Below, one piece after another: positions 27,483 to 36,179 of a stretch of 64,000 nt of DNA; the first letter of the stretch is position 1, and every line of letters starts with the position of its first letter. This DNA comes from Candidatus Paraprevotella stercoravium (GTDB lineage: Bacteria; Bacteroidota; Bacteroidia; Bacteroidales; Bacteroidaceae): NCBI GenBank assembly GCA_944320795.1, contig CALUIU010000006.1, positions 26,631 to 90,630 of the forward strand. The letters are read 5' to 3'. The position numbers and the translations under genes were made by a program. Under the pieces are notes generated by a model. It worked only from the letters and a program-made list of their open reading frames with translations, made no database searches and was not told the origin of the DNA.

Positions 27483-27812
27483 TTTCAAGAACAAGTACCC
27501 AATACAAATACACATAGATGTATAAAAAGAGGTGTGCCATTCTGTGCAATTCGCTTCACAGAATGACGCACCTCTTTCACGTTTCAAGAACATCCTTTTA
27601 TTTTTCCTTGGAAAGACATTCGAATCTTTCAGACAAAGAAGCAGCCTCTTTCGAACAGAGGACTACAGTAATTCGGACAGAGGAATCCTAAAGAAAAGGA
27701 GCTGCACCAGCGAACTGATACAACTCCCGATTAACTACAAAATTACCAATTATTCCAGGACTGTTGTCAATATCACATCGGAACAGTCCCACTCATATAA
27801 AAGAACCCATTT
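27483..27812. other. Gene-free stretch
   Basis: Apart from the terminator at 27526-27577, this region holds a perfect 8-bp inverted repeat (GGACTGTT ... AACAGTCC, about 27760-27790). A plus-strand frame from 27532 starts inside the terminator and has no family-like features. I see no convincing gene. Confidence 0.5.
27526..27577 (+). terminator. Terminator after the PurF-like gene
   Basis: A 21-bp stem with two wobble positions (AAAGAGGTGTGCC... at 27526-27546 and 27557-27577) and a 10-base loop lies 43 bases after the stop codon. Confidence 0.85.
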
Positions 27813-28167
27813 TTATTTTTCTCCTTGTGGCTTCTGAGGCCGTTGCGGACGTGCCTTCTGCTGCTGTTTCCACAAAGTCTGCTGTTCCTCTGTCAGTACA
27901 GCCTTGATACCTTCGTTCAGTTTCTTTCGTGCCTCTTTCATCTTCTCATCGCCACGGGTAAGTCCTTCGATGGATTTGAAATACTCCTGATACAAGGCTG
28001 TGATTTTCTGTATCTGATCTTCGCTAAGGCTTAGTTCTTTAGTCATTCTTCCTACACTGCGCTCTACTTTCTGCTCAGTAGTAAGCGGTTTACGGTCTCG
28101 TGTTTTGTGCTTGCATTGTTTGCCAACTCATCATCACCAGAGCGGCCATTAATAATACCTTTTTCAT
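27813..28167 (-). pseudogene. Frameshifted Spy/LTXXQ-type small periplasmic protein
   Basis: An ATG at 28167 starts a clear signal peptide (MKKVLLMAALVMMSWQ, then TMQAQN) but the frame stops 26 codons in. The +1 frame continues at once with RDRKPLTTEQKVERSVGRMT and then LSLSEDQIQKITALYQEY and LTEEQQTLWKQQQ, ending in a basic, Pro/Gln-rich tail. LT-x-x-Q pairs and this size are typical of Spy/CpxP-like (DUF4890-type) periplasmic chaperones. One surplus base in an A4 run just after the signal peptide explains the break; removing it gives about 117 residues. The break may be a real mutation or a sequencing error. Without repair only an unexported 77-residue C-terminal fragment could be made, from the ATG at 28046. 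Confidence 0.75.
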
Positions 28168-28324
28168 ATTTCCAATTTTAAGAATGTAATCCGTTTAACA
28201 GCTATTTTTTACTGCATTTGGTTCTATGACAGACCAACAAGAAAAAGGTTTAATCAAAAGGTAAGAAAAAATATTGATTTGTGGTATTTTAACAAATAAA
28301 ACTTTCATATCAAAGCTAAAACGA

Positions 28325-28356
28325 AAACAGCGACCACCCGCAAGCAGTCGCTGTTT
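28325..28356 (-). terminator. Terminator of the HAD phosphatase gene
   Basis: A 10-bp perfect stem (AAACAGCGAC / GTCGCTGTTT) lies about 65 bases beyond the stop codon of the minus-strand gene at 28422. The arms end in A and T runs. Confidence 0.75.
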
Positions 28357-28421
28357 ACCATACCGTCACAACGAACGGTGTCATTCAAATAAGAAAATGA
28401 TCTTATACGGTAGTTGACGAA

Positions 28422-29078
28422 TCAGAGCAGTTCTTCAAGTGACGATATCAGTGCCACATGAGGATAAACCTGCAGTTCCTCGCGGGTGGTCATGCCATGC
28501 AGCACACCCACAAAATCCACTCCGGCGGCACGAGCTGTCTGCGCATCCACCACACTGTCGCCCAGATAAAGCACCTCATCTGCCGCCACCTTCAGTCGGT
28601 CCAGAGCTGCCAGCAGTCCTTCGGGCGAAGGCTTGTGCGCCCGGACATCCTCGCCTCCGATAACCACATCCAGAAAATCGTCGCCCAGATAGCGGGACAA
28701 CAGATCCAGAATACGGTAACGGTATTTTGTGGAAATGATGCCCAACTGCGCTCCCTGCTCCTTCAGACTGCGCAACACCTTCAGGGTTTCGGGAAAGAGC
28801 ACCGTATTGGCAGTCATGTGCACATCCGCGGCCTTGACATATTCCGCCTTGTAGGCAGCCAGCACCGCCGGGTCGCTCACTCCGGTGAGCAGGGCAAACG
28901 ATTCCTCCAGAGTCAGACCGATGGTGCGTTTGATCTGCATTTCGGAAATGCCCTGATAATCGTGGTTATCGAGCACGATGCGAAAACACTTTACGATTCC
29001 TTTTGACGAATCGGCCAGCGTATAATCAAAGTCAAACAAATAAGCTTTATATTTCTTCATAATCTCTGTTGTTTCCAT
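28422..29078 (-). CDS. HAD-superfamily phosphatase (phosphoglycolate phosphatase-like)
   Basis: The product has 218 residues, or 212 if the ATG at 29060 is used. HAD motif I is LFDFDYTLADSS; the second aspartate follows the first by two residues. Motif II is GIISTKYR, the motif III lysine is in GEDVRAHKPSPEG, and motif IV is YLGDSVVDAQTARAAGVDF. A C1 cap lies between motifs I and II. It is a cytosolic hydrolase for a small phosphate ester; phosphoglycolate or pyrophosphate are typical substrates for this group but cannot be told here. It is transcribed alone, divergent from the K+ channel gene. Confidence 0.88.
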   Translation of the reverse strand: METTEIMKKYKAYLFDFDYTLADSSKGIVKCFRIVLDNHDYQGISEMQIKRTIGLTLEESFALLTGVSDPAVLAAYKAEYVKAADVHMTANTVLFPETLKVLRSLKEQGAQLGIISTKYRYRILDLLSRYLGDDFLDVVIGGEDVRAHKPSPEGLLAALDRLKVAADEVLYLGDSVVDAQTARAAGVDFVGVLHGMTTREELQVYPHVALISSLEELL

Positions 29079-29162
29079 TCCGGCTGCAAAGATACGAAAT
29101 TCTCTGAAAACCGCTTTCAGTCATTTTCAGGAAGCGGGGAAAGAAAATCAAAAATAAATCCA

Positions 29163-29170
29163 TACATTTG
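29163..29170 (+). promoter_or_regulatory. -7 element upstream of the potassium channel gene
   Basis: TACATTTG matches TAnnTTTG and lies 32 bases before the ATG. No -33 TTTG is seen at the standard spacing. Confidence 0.5.
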
Positions 29171-29202
29171 TATTTATTCATCATCAGAAAAACCTATAGA
29201 AT

Positions 29203-30027
29203 ATGGATACAAGACATTACCCTCCACGCATGGCAGAGCAGGAAAAAGGCTATAAATTAGTTTACGGAAAGATTCACGAGCAACTGAAGCGGAAGTGGTT
29301 CCAATACACCGAACTGTTTTTCATCGTAGGCTCCATCGCTTCGATCATCTACAGTTCGTTCGAAATTTCAGCTCCTTTCCGGGCCCAGCTGTTTCTTTTC
29401 AACTATATAGCCTCTTTTGTATTTACCATAGAATATGCCCTGCGCCTGATTTCCGCACCGATGCAGTATCCCGACAAACGGGGATGGCAGGCCAGACTGA
29501 AATATGTCTTTTCATTCTATGGCATCATTGATTTTGTGGCCATCCTTCCTTTCGTGGTCATCTACACCTATCAGAACTCGCCGCATCTGAATCTCGTGGT
29601 GCTGGCCTATATCCTGATTATCTTCAAACTGATCCGCTATTCGCGCTCGTTCCGTCTGATCGGTGAAGTGCTTCAGGCCGTGCGCGAGGAACTGGTGACC
29701 GCCTATACGGCCTGCGGCATCATGCTCGGCTTCTCGGGCATCCTGATGTATTATATCGAACGGTACGCACAGCCGGAAGCATTTGCCAACATCGGCGACG
29801 GATTCTGGTGGGCCATTGTAGCTTTCACCACGGTGGGCTACGGCGACATCTACCCCATCACCCCGTTGGGACGCCTGCTCAGCAGTCTGATCAGTCTGAT
29901 CGGCATCGCCATGATTGCCATCCCTACCGGTATCATCAGCTCGGCTTTCATGAACATGATGCTGGACAAACGGAAAGAAAGAGATGAAAAAGAAAAGGAA
30001 AAAACAGATACTGAAAACAATCCATAA
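29203..30027 (+). CDS. Voltage-gated-type (6TM) potassium channel
   Basis: This 274-residue membrane protein has about five hydrophobic helices before the pore, then the pore helix and selectivity filter TTVGYGDIYP (near residue 210) and a last helix (LISLIGIAMIAIPTGII). The S4-like helix is weakly charged (KLIRYSRSFRLI), so gating by voltage is uncertain. The C-terminus is a short, highly charged tail without an RCK domain. The gene is followed after 12 bases by a small lipoprotein gene. Confidence 0.9.
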   Translation: MDTRHYPPRMAEQEKGYKLVYGKIHEQLKRKWFQYTELFFIVGSIASIIYSSFEISAPFRAQLFLFNYIASFVFTIEYALRLISAPMQYPDKRGWQARLKYVFSFYGIIDFVAILPFVVIYTYQNSPHLNLVVLAYILIIFKLIRYSRSFRLIGEVLQAVREELVTAYTACGIMLGFSGILMYYIERYAQPEAFANIGDGFWWAIVAFTTVGYGDIYPITPLGRLLSSLISLIGIAMIAIPTGIISSAFMNMMLDKRKERDEKEKEKTDTENNP

Positions 30028-30039
30028 AAACTGCATACA

Positions 30040-30441
30040 ATGAAAAAACTGTTTCTAATCCTAGCCACAGCACTGACCGTTGTGAGCTGCCACACCGGCA
30101 AACAGGCCGGAAAACCCATGCTGGGCGCCGACCGTGACCGACACGGATGCATCGCCTCGGCAGGATATACCTGGAGTAAAGTCCGGAAAGACTGTGTCCG
30201 CACCTTCGAAGAGGGCATCCGTCTGGTTCCGGCACATGTAAAAACTTCCGTAGCCGCTTATGTGATTTTCTCACCCGATCAGGAGCGCGCCGAAGTTTTC
30301 CTTCCGGGACAGAAAAAACATCCGGTACTGAAACGCAAGGGAGGTATCTGGAAAAAGAAACCATACGTTCTGGCCAGAAACAAGAACGGATGGATTCTGA
30401 AAACAGGCGGAACTGATGTTTATGTCTCTCCGCAGAAATAA
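30040..30441 (+). CDS. Small lipoprotein with G-C-x-x-SAGYTWS motif, function unknown
   Basis: This 133-residue protein has a lipoprotein signal with lipobox VVSC (C17). The mature part has a distinctive block, HGCIASAGYTWSKVRKDCVR, followed by beta-rich sequence (VAAYVIFSP, AEVFLPGQ, WILKTGGTDVYV). Two conserved-looking cysteines in the block could form a disulphide. I know this block from small Bacteroidales envelope proteins of unknown role. It is probably co-transcribed with the K+ channel. Confidence 0.65.
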   Translation: MKKLFLILATALTVVSCHTGKQAGKPMLGADRDRHGCIASAGYTWSKVRKDCVRTFEEGIRLVPAHVKTSVAAYVIFSPDQERAEVFLPGQKKHPVLKRKGGIWKKKPYVLARNKNGWILKTGGTDVYVSPQK

Positions 30442-30451
30442 AAATCAAGAA

Positions 30452-30485
30452 GCGGCTCCGATTTCCTTTTGGAAGTCAAAGCCGC
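30452..30485. terminator. Bidirectional terminator between the lipoprotein and the outer-membrane barrel gene
   Basis: The stem GCGGCTCCGATTTCC / GGAAGTCAAAGCCGC has a few wobble or mismatched pairs and a TTTT loop. It lies between converging genes and closely resembles the hairpin at 33474-33505 on the other side of the barrel gene. Confidence 0.75.
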
Positions 30486-30521
30486 CTCTTTCTTTAAAAA
30501 GTGTACTAAAGGCGTTTCAAA

Positions 30522-33329
30522 TCAAAATTTCTTGGGATTTTTGTTCCAGTGATATACCAGATGCAGCATCACATAATGCGGCAGAGAGCGGTACCAGGTT
30601 TCTACCCGTCCCTGGGCATTGACCTCATATTGTGTGGCCGACAGGTTGTGCAGCAGGTCAAAGGCTTCCAGACGCGCTATGATCTTGCCCTTCCAGAATG
30701 ACTGGCTCAGAGAAGCATTCAGCAAAAAGTCATTCGTATTCAGTTCCGAGCTGCCATAGCCGCGACGGCTGTACATGGTGGCATCCAGCGCTACCGTGGT
30801 CTTCAATTTCGGTATCGTATAGCGGCCGGAAAGACCGTAATTGAAATCCCATACATTCAGGGTCTCGAAATCATACATACGCCCCACCGAATGCCGCCAG
30901 CTGACATCACCCGAAGCACGCAAGTTCAGCATGCCCTTGCTATATTGGATATAGGCTCCGTCATGCAGCGTCGTGGTGTTGACGATATTCCGGTGGCTTT
31001 CCGTCTCACCGGCCAGCATCGCATAATCCACGGAATGCCGGTAGTTCGCATCGGCGTTCATCTGCCATCTCCAGTATTTCTTTTCGCCCAGAGCCTGTGA
31101 ATAGTCAAACTTGGCCGTACCCGAATAGGCACCGTCCACATTCACCGGTTTATAGGTATATACACCGGTTTCCGGATTATAGTTCACGGACTGGGCCACA
31201 TCCCGATGCTGATAATTGTATGTGGCAGCGATGTGCCATTGCCGTTCGTTCTTTCCCCATCTGTCCGTATAGTCCACAGAAACCATCGTATTGGCCTTCT
31301 TCTTCAAGTCGGGATTTCCCAACTTAACCACCAGCGGCTGACTGTCGTCCCGATAGTTCACCCAGTCATAAAAATCCACATCCTTAAGGTCATAACGGAG
31401 ATTCACAGAAAAGCTGTGGTTTCCGCCAGGCGACACCGTACGGAAACTTACGTAAGGAGAAAGAAGCGCCGTGTGCCGATATACGGTTGTGTCAATCACT
31501 CCCCGCTGATAATCCAGTGCTTCGTGCAAGATGGGCACAGAAACACCCATTCTCCACTGGTCATAAACAATTTTAACCGGAATGTCACCCACCTGATAAT
31601 ATTTCCCCTTGGAAAAAGTTATATTGGGCTCGACTCTTACACCATAAACATGACTGTCATAAGAGTTTGCCGGATCGGTGATCGCATTCAGCATGTCCAG
31701 CTGGGAAGCCAACAGCAAGGTGTCCGGATGATACAGATAATCATGTTTCCGAACATCACCATAGTTAACGGTAGAACCTACCGACATTCCCATTTTACCA
31801 ATCAATTCCGGAACTGAGTAAGTCAATGAACCATATACTATCGAGGTACGGTTGGCCCTGTCACTGGCATTATAACGGACATCCTTTGTCTGGGTATTTG
31901 CCTGCCAGGTGTTGTAGCAGTCAGACAGCCATGACTTCTCGTCGGTATACCAATAGGAAAGATAATAATTCAAATTCCGTTCTTTCTCCTTGTTCGTATT
32001 AAAGGCTCCCATAACACTTTGATCGAAATGCAAGGTATGCCCCTCGCTCAGATTATCCGTAAACATGGAGGCTGTCAGGGTGTCGCTCTGCAGGTCGTCC
32101 CACTGGTTGAAAAGGGAATGACCGTTGGCATGGCGCTTTTCATAATTGAAGTTGGTATTTATTTGCAAGTAGCCCGGTTTGGTAGCCACATACTCATTGC
32201 TCAGCTTCACTTTCCAGTTACCGGAATGGTCAGTATTTTCGGTCTGTGACAACGGATGGCTGCCTTCCAGAAACTGTTCCTGGCGACGGCGCATCTCTCT
32301 GTCATCCGACGTGCTGGTATAGTCTGCCACAAAATTGTTCTTGCGGACCTTGTCTTTCGACTGATAGTCCAGATCAAAAGCCACACTGCGTGTGGTGGTC
32401 AACGAACGGGGCATGGTGGCCGGAGACCAAAATCCGCGCTCGCCGATATGACGGCCCTCATTCACATTATTCAGATTGGCCATCACGGAGTAACGCCACA
32501 AATCGGTGAAGCCCAAAAGAAAGCCACGCCCCAGCCAGCGGTCGTTCGTACCTCCGGCGGCTTCCACATTGGCTATGTAACCCTGACTGTATTCTGGTTT
32601 CAGATTCACATCCATCACAAACTTGCGGGGTTCCACATCGTAACCCAGAGCCACACTCTTGTCCGTCTGCTTGTCATAAACCTTGATGTCCTTCACCGTG
32701 TAATAAGGCAGATTCTCCATCAGGACTTTCTTGTTGCCGTGCATGAAGGTGCGCGATCCCAACATCAGTTCGTCCACCTTACGCCCGTTGACAAAGATCT
32801 CTCCGGACTGATTCATCGTTACGCCCGGAAGCTGGTCTATCAGGCTTTGCAGCATCGAACCGTCCGGAAGCTTGAAGGCATCGGCATCGTAGACGATTGT
32901 ATCTCCCTTATAATACATCTTGACTTTGGTAGCCTTGACCACCACCTCATCTAGTTCCTTCTTCCATTCCTTGCGCATCATGAGGGTGGACAGACTCAGG
33001 TCACCTTTTTGCGTGGAAGGTACGGAGAAACGACGCCACACATCCCCATAGCCGACTCTTGTGGCACGCAGCAGGTAATGACGGCCGGCTTTTACAGAAG
33101 CCGTATAGATCTCTTTCAGGGACTTGCCGGAAGTAGAACGAATAGAGATACAGGAGGCGGAATCCACCACAACCGCACTGTCCGGAGTCAGCACAGACAA
33201 CTTGACACCGCTGAGTGGGATCTTCAGGAACTCGTCTTCAATATCGACTTGAATTTTCACGATTTGGGCTACCGCTCTTATACAACAACAGAGCAGCAAT
33301 ATACCCATCAAAAGACTTTTTTGGATCAT
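30522..33329 (-). CDS. Outer-membrane beta-barrel protein, TonB-receptor-like
   Basis: This 935-residue protein has a signal peptide (LLMGILLLCCCIRAVAQ). An N-terminal carboxypeptidase-regulatory-like beta domain (about 25-120) leads into a plug-like region (DELDEVVVKATKVK-like start, MLQSLIDQLPGVTMNQSGEIF, VNGRKVDELMLGSRTF, VKDIKVYDKQ). A long C-terminal barrel of alternating aromatic strands ends HLVYHWNKNPKKF. The plug motifs are those of SusC/TonB-dependent or OMP_b-brl_3 families, but there is no SusD partner. It may import or export an envelope substrate with the TonB-C-like protein upstream, which is inference. The substrate is unknown. Confidence 0.82.
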   Translation of the reverse strand: MIQKSLLMGILLLCCCIRAVAQIVKIQVDIEDEFLKIPLSGVKLSVLTPDSAVVVDSASCISIRSTSGKSLKEIYTASVKAGRHYLLRATRVGYGDVWRRFSVPSTQKGDLSLSTLMMRKEWKKELDEVVVKATKVKMYYKGDTIVYDADAFKLPDGSMLQSLIDQLPGVTMNQSGEIFVNGRKVDELMLGSRTFMHGNKKVLMENLPYYTVKDIKVYDKQTDKSVALGYDVEPRKFVMDVNLKPEYSQGYIANVEAAGGTNDRWLGRGFLLGFTDLWRYSVMANLNNVNEGRHIGERGFWSPATMPRSLTTTRSVAFDLDYQSKDKVRKNNFVADYTSTSDDREMRRRQEQFLEGSHPLSQTENTDHSGNWKVKLSNEYVATKPGYLQINTNFNYEKRHANGHSLFNQWDDLQSDTLTASMFTDNLSEGHTLHFDQSVMGAFNTNKEKERNLNYYLSYWYTDEKSWLSDCYNTWQANTQTKDVRYNASDRANRTSIVYGSLTYSVPELIGKMGMSVGSTVNYGDVRKHDYLYHPDTLLLASQLDMLNAITDPANSYDSHVYGVRVEPNITFSKGKYYQVGDIPVKIVYDQWRMGVSVPILHEALDYQRGVIDTTVYRHTALLSPYVSFRTVSPGGNHSFSVNLRYDLKDVDFYDWVNYRDDSQPLVVKLGNPDLKKKANTMVSVDYTDRWGKNERQWHIAATYNYQHRDVAQSVNYNPETGVYTYKPVNVDGAYSGTAKFDYSQALGEKKYWRWQMNADANYRHSVDYAMLAGETESHRNIVNTTTLHDGAYIQYSKGMLNLRASGDVSWRHSVGRMYDFETLNVWDFNYGLSGRYTIPKLKTTVALDATMYSRRGYGSSELNTNDFLLNASLSQSFWKGKIIARLEAFDLLHNLSATQYEVNAQGRVETWYRSLPHYVMLHLVYHWNKNPKKF

Positions 33330-33473
33330 TGTTTTTGAGTAATATTAGTTATAGATCTCGTTTTAAACAGTTTTCTGAGTAATAGAAAGAAGAATAAACA
33401 CACAACACCGAAACGCAAGGAGATACCAAGAATGTATCCATCCGTTGTGACAAAAACGGACGGATTCAAAAAA

Positions 33474-33505
33474 CGGCTCTGATTTCCTTTTGGAAGTCAG
33501 AGCCG
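33474..33505 (-). terminator. Terminator between the DUF3828/TonB-C gene and the barrel gene
   Basis: A 14-bp stem CGGCTCTGATTTCC / GGAAGTCAGAGCCG with loop TTTT and one G-T pair starts 55 bases after the stop of the upstream minus-strand gene. It is nearly a copy of the hairpin at 30452-30485. The rest of 33330-33473 holds nothing recognisable. Confidence 0.8.
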
Positions 33506-33559
33506 CTTAAACGTATACATACCTGTTTAAGCGTTATAACTTACACATAAATAGGAAAG

Positions 33560-35098
33560 TCATTTCAGCGTTATCGGAATAGAAAACTTACTCTCTACAA
33601 AAACAAAATTGGCGGATGCCGGATGCCAACGGAACTTTTCGCTCATCTTTGTCAGTGACTCGGTTACCTTTTTCTCCAGATCCGGATTCTTCGTTGAGTT
33701 CCTGACGCATGTAATCTCACTCATTCTTCCATCCTTCTTTACCACAAAAGAATAAAGTAATTTTCCGGAGGATTCCTCAGGCAGAAGAGTACTCAGGTAA
33801 TTTTGGAACGCCTCCAAGCCGTCGGACGGATGAGCCGGGAGTTCCGGGTCCACATAAACCGGACGGCTGTCTGCCTCAGTTTCTTTCCGTTGGCATTGAT
33901 CCCATTCGGATTTACTCAGATGCAGACGCACCACACAACTGCTGGCCACAGCCTTACCATCCTGCCACGCCGGCAAAGCCTTAGGAAGGGAGGAGAACAT
34001 GCGCTCCATCTCCTGCTTCACTGCCGGTGAATCGGCATCCGGAACAACATCGGTTATTTTTCCGTCCGGAGCAATCGTAAAACGGACTTCCGCAGACAGA
34101 GGCTGCTCAGACGGATATCCTTCCGGCCACTTCAAAAAGTGAAGGCAAATCAATTTCACATTGTCTGCAAACTCCGGCTGATAATCATAGAGCTGGGAGT
34201 CCTCTACCATGAAAGTGCAGACATTTTCTCCGTCCGTAGAAAGCGCATTCCGGATCTCCGAGACTTTTTCAATAAGATATTTTCCGTCACTCTTGCCCAC
34301 TTGCACATGGAAACACACTTTTGGCGCTTGCCCGTCCTTAAAAATGTCATAAGAAACCTCAAAAGTCCGGTCATCTACAGGACGGATCTCGAAACTGTCT
34401 TTCCAGAAAGCGTCAAAGTCCGATTCGCCGACCAACAGGTCATAAAAAGGCACTCCATCCATACGCTGCATGTTTTCCCGTTTCTTATCAAAGGCCTGCA
34501 AAACCGGTTCCGCACAATAGGCCGAACGCAAATGGGACAACTCTTGTTCCAAAGTATCGGGCATCAGGATATAGGCGGACAGGTATCTTTCATAAAACGA
34601 GCGGACAAAATGCTCTGCCGTGCTTTCCTGATCCACAGGCTGGCGGGAAATCTCAAACAGGGAATCTCCATACTTCGTGCCGCCCCAGAATGGAGTAACG
34701 TAAGAAATGCGATAATCACCTTCCGTTCCGACAACGCGCACCGGAATATCCGTCAGGGAACCGTCCGGAGAGAAGCGCCAGGAAACGGCATACCAGTTGC
34801 CGTCCAGATGACGGCAGGTCATCGACTGGGCCGCATAGGAAGTCACGTCCTGAGAGCGGGTCATCAAGTTTGCATCCACCACATTGCTGGCCCGATATAC
34901 TTTCGCAAGCATGGCCGTAGTGAGATATTTCTTGTTCGCATCCTCAGTTCGGTGTATGTCCTCATTCAACCAATACTCCTTGTATTGTTGTGTCAACCAA
35001 GGAATAACCCCTTCGTCCTGATCTGAATTCGTAAGAGGCTTGCTATTTGCAGCCCATGGTAGCAGCAAAAGGCCAAGTAAAGCAACACGATAATTCAT
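33560..35098 (-). CDS. Periplasmic protein with DUF3828-like repeats and TonB C-terminal-like domains
   Basis: The ATG at 35098 gives 512 residues with a signal peptide (VALLGLLLLPWAANS); an ATG at 35122 would add 8 residues in front. Two related halves near the N-terminus (ending in YGDSLFEISRQPV and YLIEKVSEIRN) resemble DUF3828-type NTF2-like domains. The C-terminal half contains two TonB-C-like domains, seen as VRFTIAPDGKITDV ... LPAWQDGKAVASSCVVRLHL and LYSFVVKKDGRMSEI ... FRWHPASAN. There is no transmembrane anchor or proline-rich stalk, so it is not a true energy transducer. The promoter upstream (-7 TATATTTG) faces a perfect palindrome shared with the divergent LuxR-type gene. Confidence 0.72.
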   Translation of the reverse strand: MNYRVALLGLLLLPWAANSKPLTNSDQDEGVIPWLTQQYKEYWLNEDIHRTEDANKKYLTTAMLAKVYRASNVVDANLMTRSQDVTSYAAQSMTCRHLDGNWYAVSWRFSPDGSLTDIPVRVVGTEGDYRISYVTPFWGGTKYGDSLFEISRQPVDQESTAEHFVRSFYERYLSAYILMPDTLEQELSHLRSAYCAEPVLQAFDKKRENMQRMDGVPFYDLLVGESDFDAFWKDSFEIRPVDDRTFEVSYDIFKDGQAPKVCFHVQVGKSDGKYLIEKVSEIRNALSTDGENVCTFMVEDSQLYDYQPEFADNVKLICLHFLKWPEGYPSEQPLSAEVRFTIAPDGKITDVVPDADSPAVKQEMERMFSSLPKALPAWQDGKAVASSCVVRLHLSKSEWDQCQRKETEADSRPVYVDPELPAHPSDGLEAFQNYLSTLLPEESSGKLLYSFVVKKDGRMSEITCVRNSTKNPDLEKKVTESLTKMSEKFRWHPASANFVFVESKFSIPITLK

Positions 35099-35227
35099 AC
35101 CCAAATCTTTTAATCGTTCCACAATAAGTCCTTATGTATATTTTGTCCTGTTCCTATATTGACAGGTCATTAATAACCTTTACTTGTAGTAACATATCAC
35201 AAATTGAACCCAAAAAACAATCTAAAG

Positions 35228-35272
35228 CAAATATAAATGATGTTTTTTTGTTAAAAGTATACTTAAGTATAC
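35228..35272 (-). promoter_or_regulatory. Promoter of the DUF3828/TonB-C gene with a 16-bp palindromic operator
   Basis: On the minus strand, -7 TATATTTG is at 35235-35228. There is no -33 TTTG; instead the perfect palindrome GTATACTTAAGTATAC (35257-35272) sits where an activator would touch the polymerase. A LuxR-type regulator is encoded divergently. Its own weak -7 (TATCTTAG, 35324-35331) is on the other side of the palindrome. Confidence 0.6.
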
Positions 35273-35354
35273 CTCAGAAGAAATATTATGAGGGATATCA
35301 TTCGATGAAATAATAAAAAACATTATCTTAGCCTAAATAAAATATAGGGAGACA

Positions 35355-36104
35355 ATGAACATACATAAATTATTTAATGAATGGAATAAAGTAACCGATA
35401 CGATTCATTTTTCAAAAGAGCAAATCGCCCAACTGATCCATCTTATAAAACTGGTTATGCTGGATGAATACGAGAGCTTTTATATCATAGATTATAGCCA
35501 GAAACGATTTGTATATGTCCATGAAAATCCATTGTTCCTGTGCGGGCATTCCGCCCATGAGGTTCAGAATATGGGATATAATTTTTATGCCCGATACGTA
35601 CACCCTGAGGATATTCCATTTCTGTTCGAAGTCAACGAGATAGGTTTCCGGAAATATCGGGAACTGTCAAAAGTAGATCGCAATAAAGACGGCTATATCT
35701 CTTATGATTTCCGCATAAAAAACCGAAACTCTTATTTTCCCGTACGCCATACCCTGATTCCGCTGATCAAGAACGAGCGGCAGGAAATTGTCTGGGCACT
35801 CTGTAAGGTTTCTCTGACCGATCAGAAGCACCCGAATATGATCATGGGTAAAGTGGGCGAAAAAGAAATATTATGGAACCGGGAAACAAAATGTTGGGAC
35901 GAAATGCCAAGTCCTCAATTAAGCGAGAAAGAAAAAGAAATTGTCAGACTGTCTGTTCAAGGGTTTACAGAAAAAGAAATGTCTGAGAATTTGCAATTAT
36001 CCGAGAGTGCCATTAAAAAAAGGAAAAAAATCCTGTTTCAAAAACTACATGTAAAAAACATGTCTGAGGCCATTATCTGTTGCACCAATAAAAAACTGTT
36101 TTAA
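35355..36104 (+). CDS. LuxR-type regulator with PAS-like sensor domain
   Basis: The protein has 249 residues. Residues about 35-155 form a PAS-like domain (FYIIDYSQKRFVYVHENPL, YVHPEDIPFLFEV, a typical PAS/PAC arrangement). A C-terminal LuxR helix-turn-helix follows: LSEKEKEIVRLSVQGFTEKE, then LQLSESAIKKRKKILFQKLH. There is no receiver domain. Cytosolic PAS-HTH proteins of this form are common in Bacteroidales; the signal is unknown. The gene is divergent from the DUF3828/TonB-C gene, with the palindrome at 35257-35272 between them. Confidence 0.87.
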   Translation: MNIHKLFNEWNKVTDTIHFSKEQIAQLIHLIKLVMLDEYESFYIIDYSQKRFVYVHENPLFLCGHSAHEVQNMGYNFYARYVHPEDIPFLFEVNEIGFRKYRELSKVDRNKDGYISYDFRIKNRNSYFPVRHTLIPLIKNERQEIVWALCKVSLTDQKHPNMIMGKVGEKEILWNRETKCWDEMPSPQLSEKEKEIVRLSVQGFTEKEMSENLQLSESAIKKRKKILFQKLHVKNMSEAIICCTNKKLF

Positions 36105-36118
36105 CAACACACAACAAT

Positions 36119-36162
36119 CCCCTCCTTTTAAAACCGTTTTAAAGTGGTTTTAAAAGGAGGGG
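36119..36162. terminator. Bidirectional terminator between converging regulator genes
   Basis: A 17-bp perfect stem (CCCCTCCTTTTAAAACC and its complement) with a 10-base loop lies between the plus-strand LuxR-type gene and the minus-strand TetR gene. Confidence 0.85.
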
Positions 36163-36179
36163 ATTATGATGTAGCTTCC

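Noticed and set aside
27532..27837. 101-codon plus-strand frame after the PurF-like gene.
   Set aside because: Its start is inside the terminator hairpin, it lacks family features and runs into the opposing Spy-like gene.
30891..32954. Long plus-strand open frames opposite the outer-membrane barrel gene (up to 232 codons).
   Set aside because: They are antisense shadows of a long gene with strong family features; no start signals or family matches of their own.
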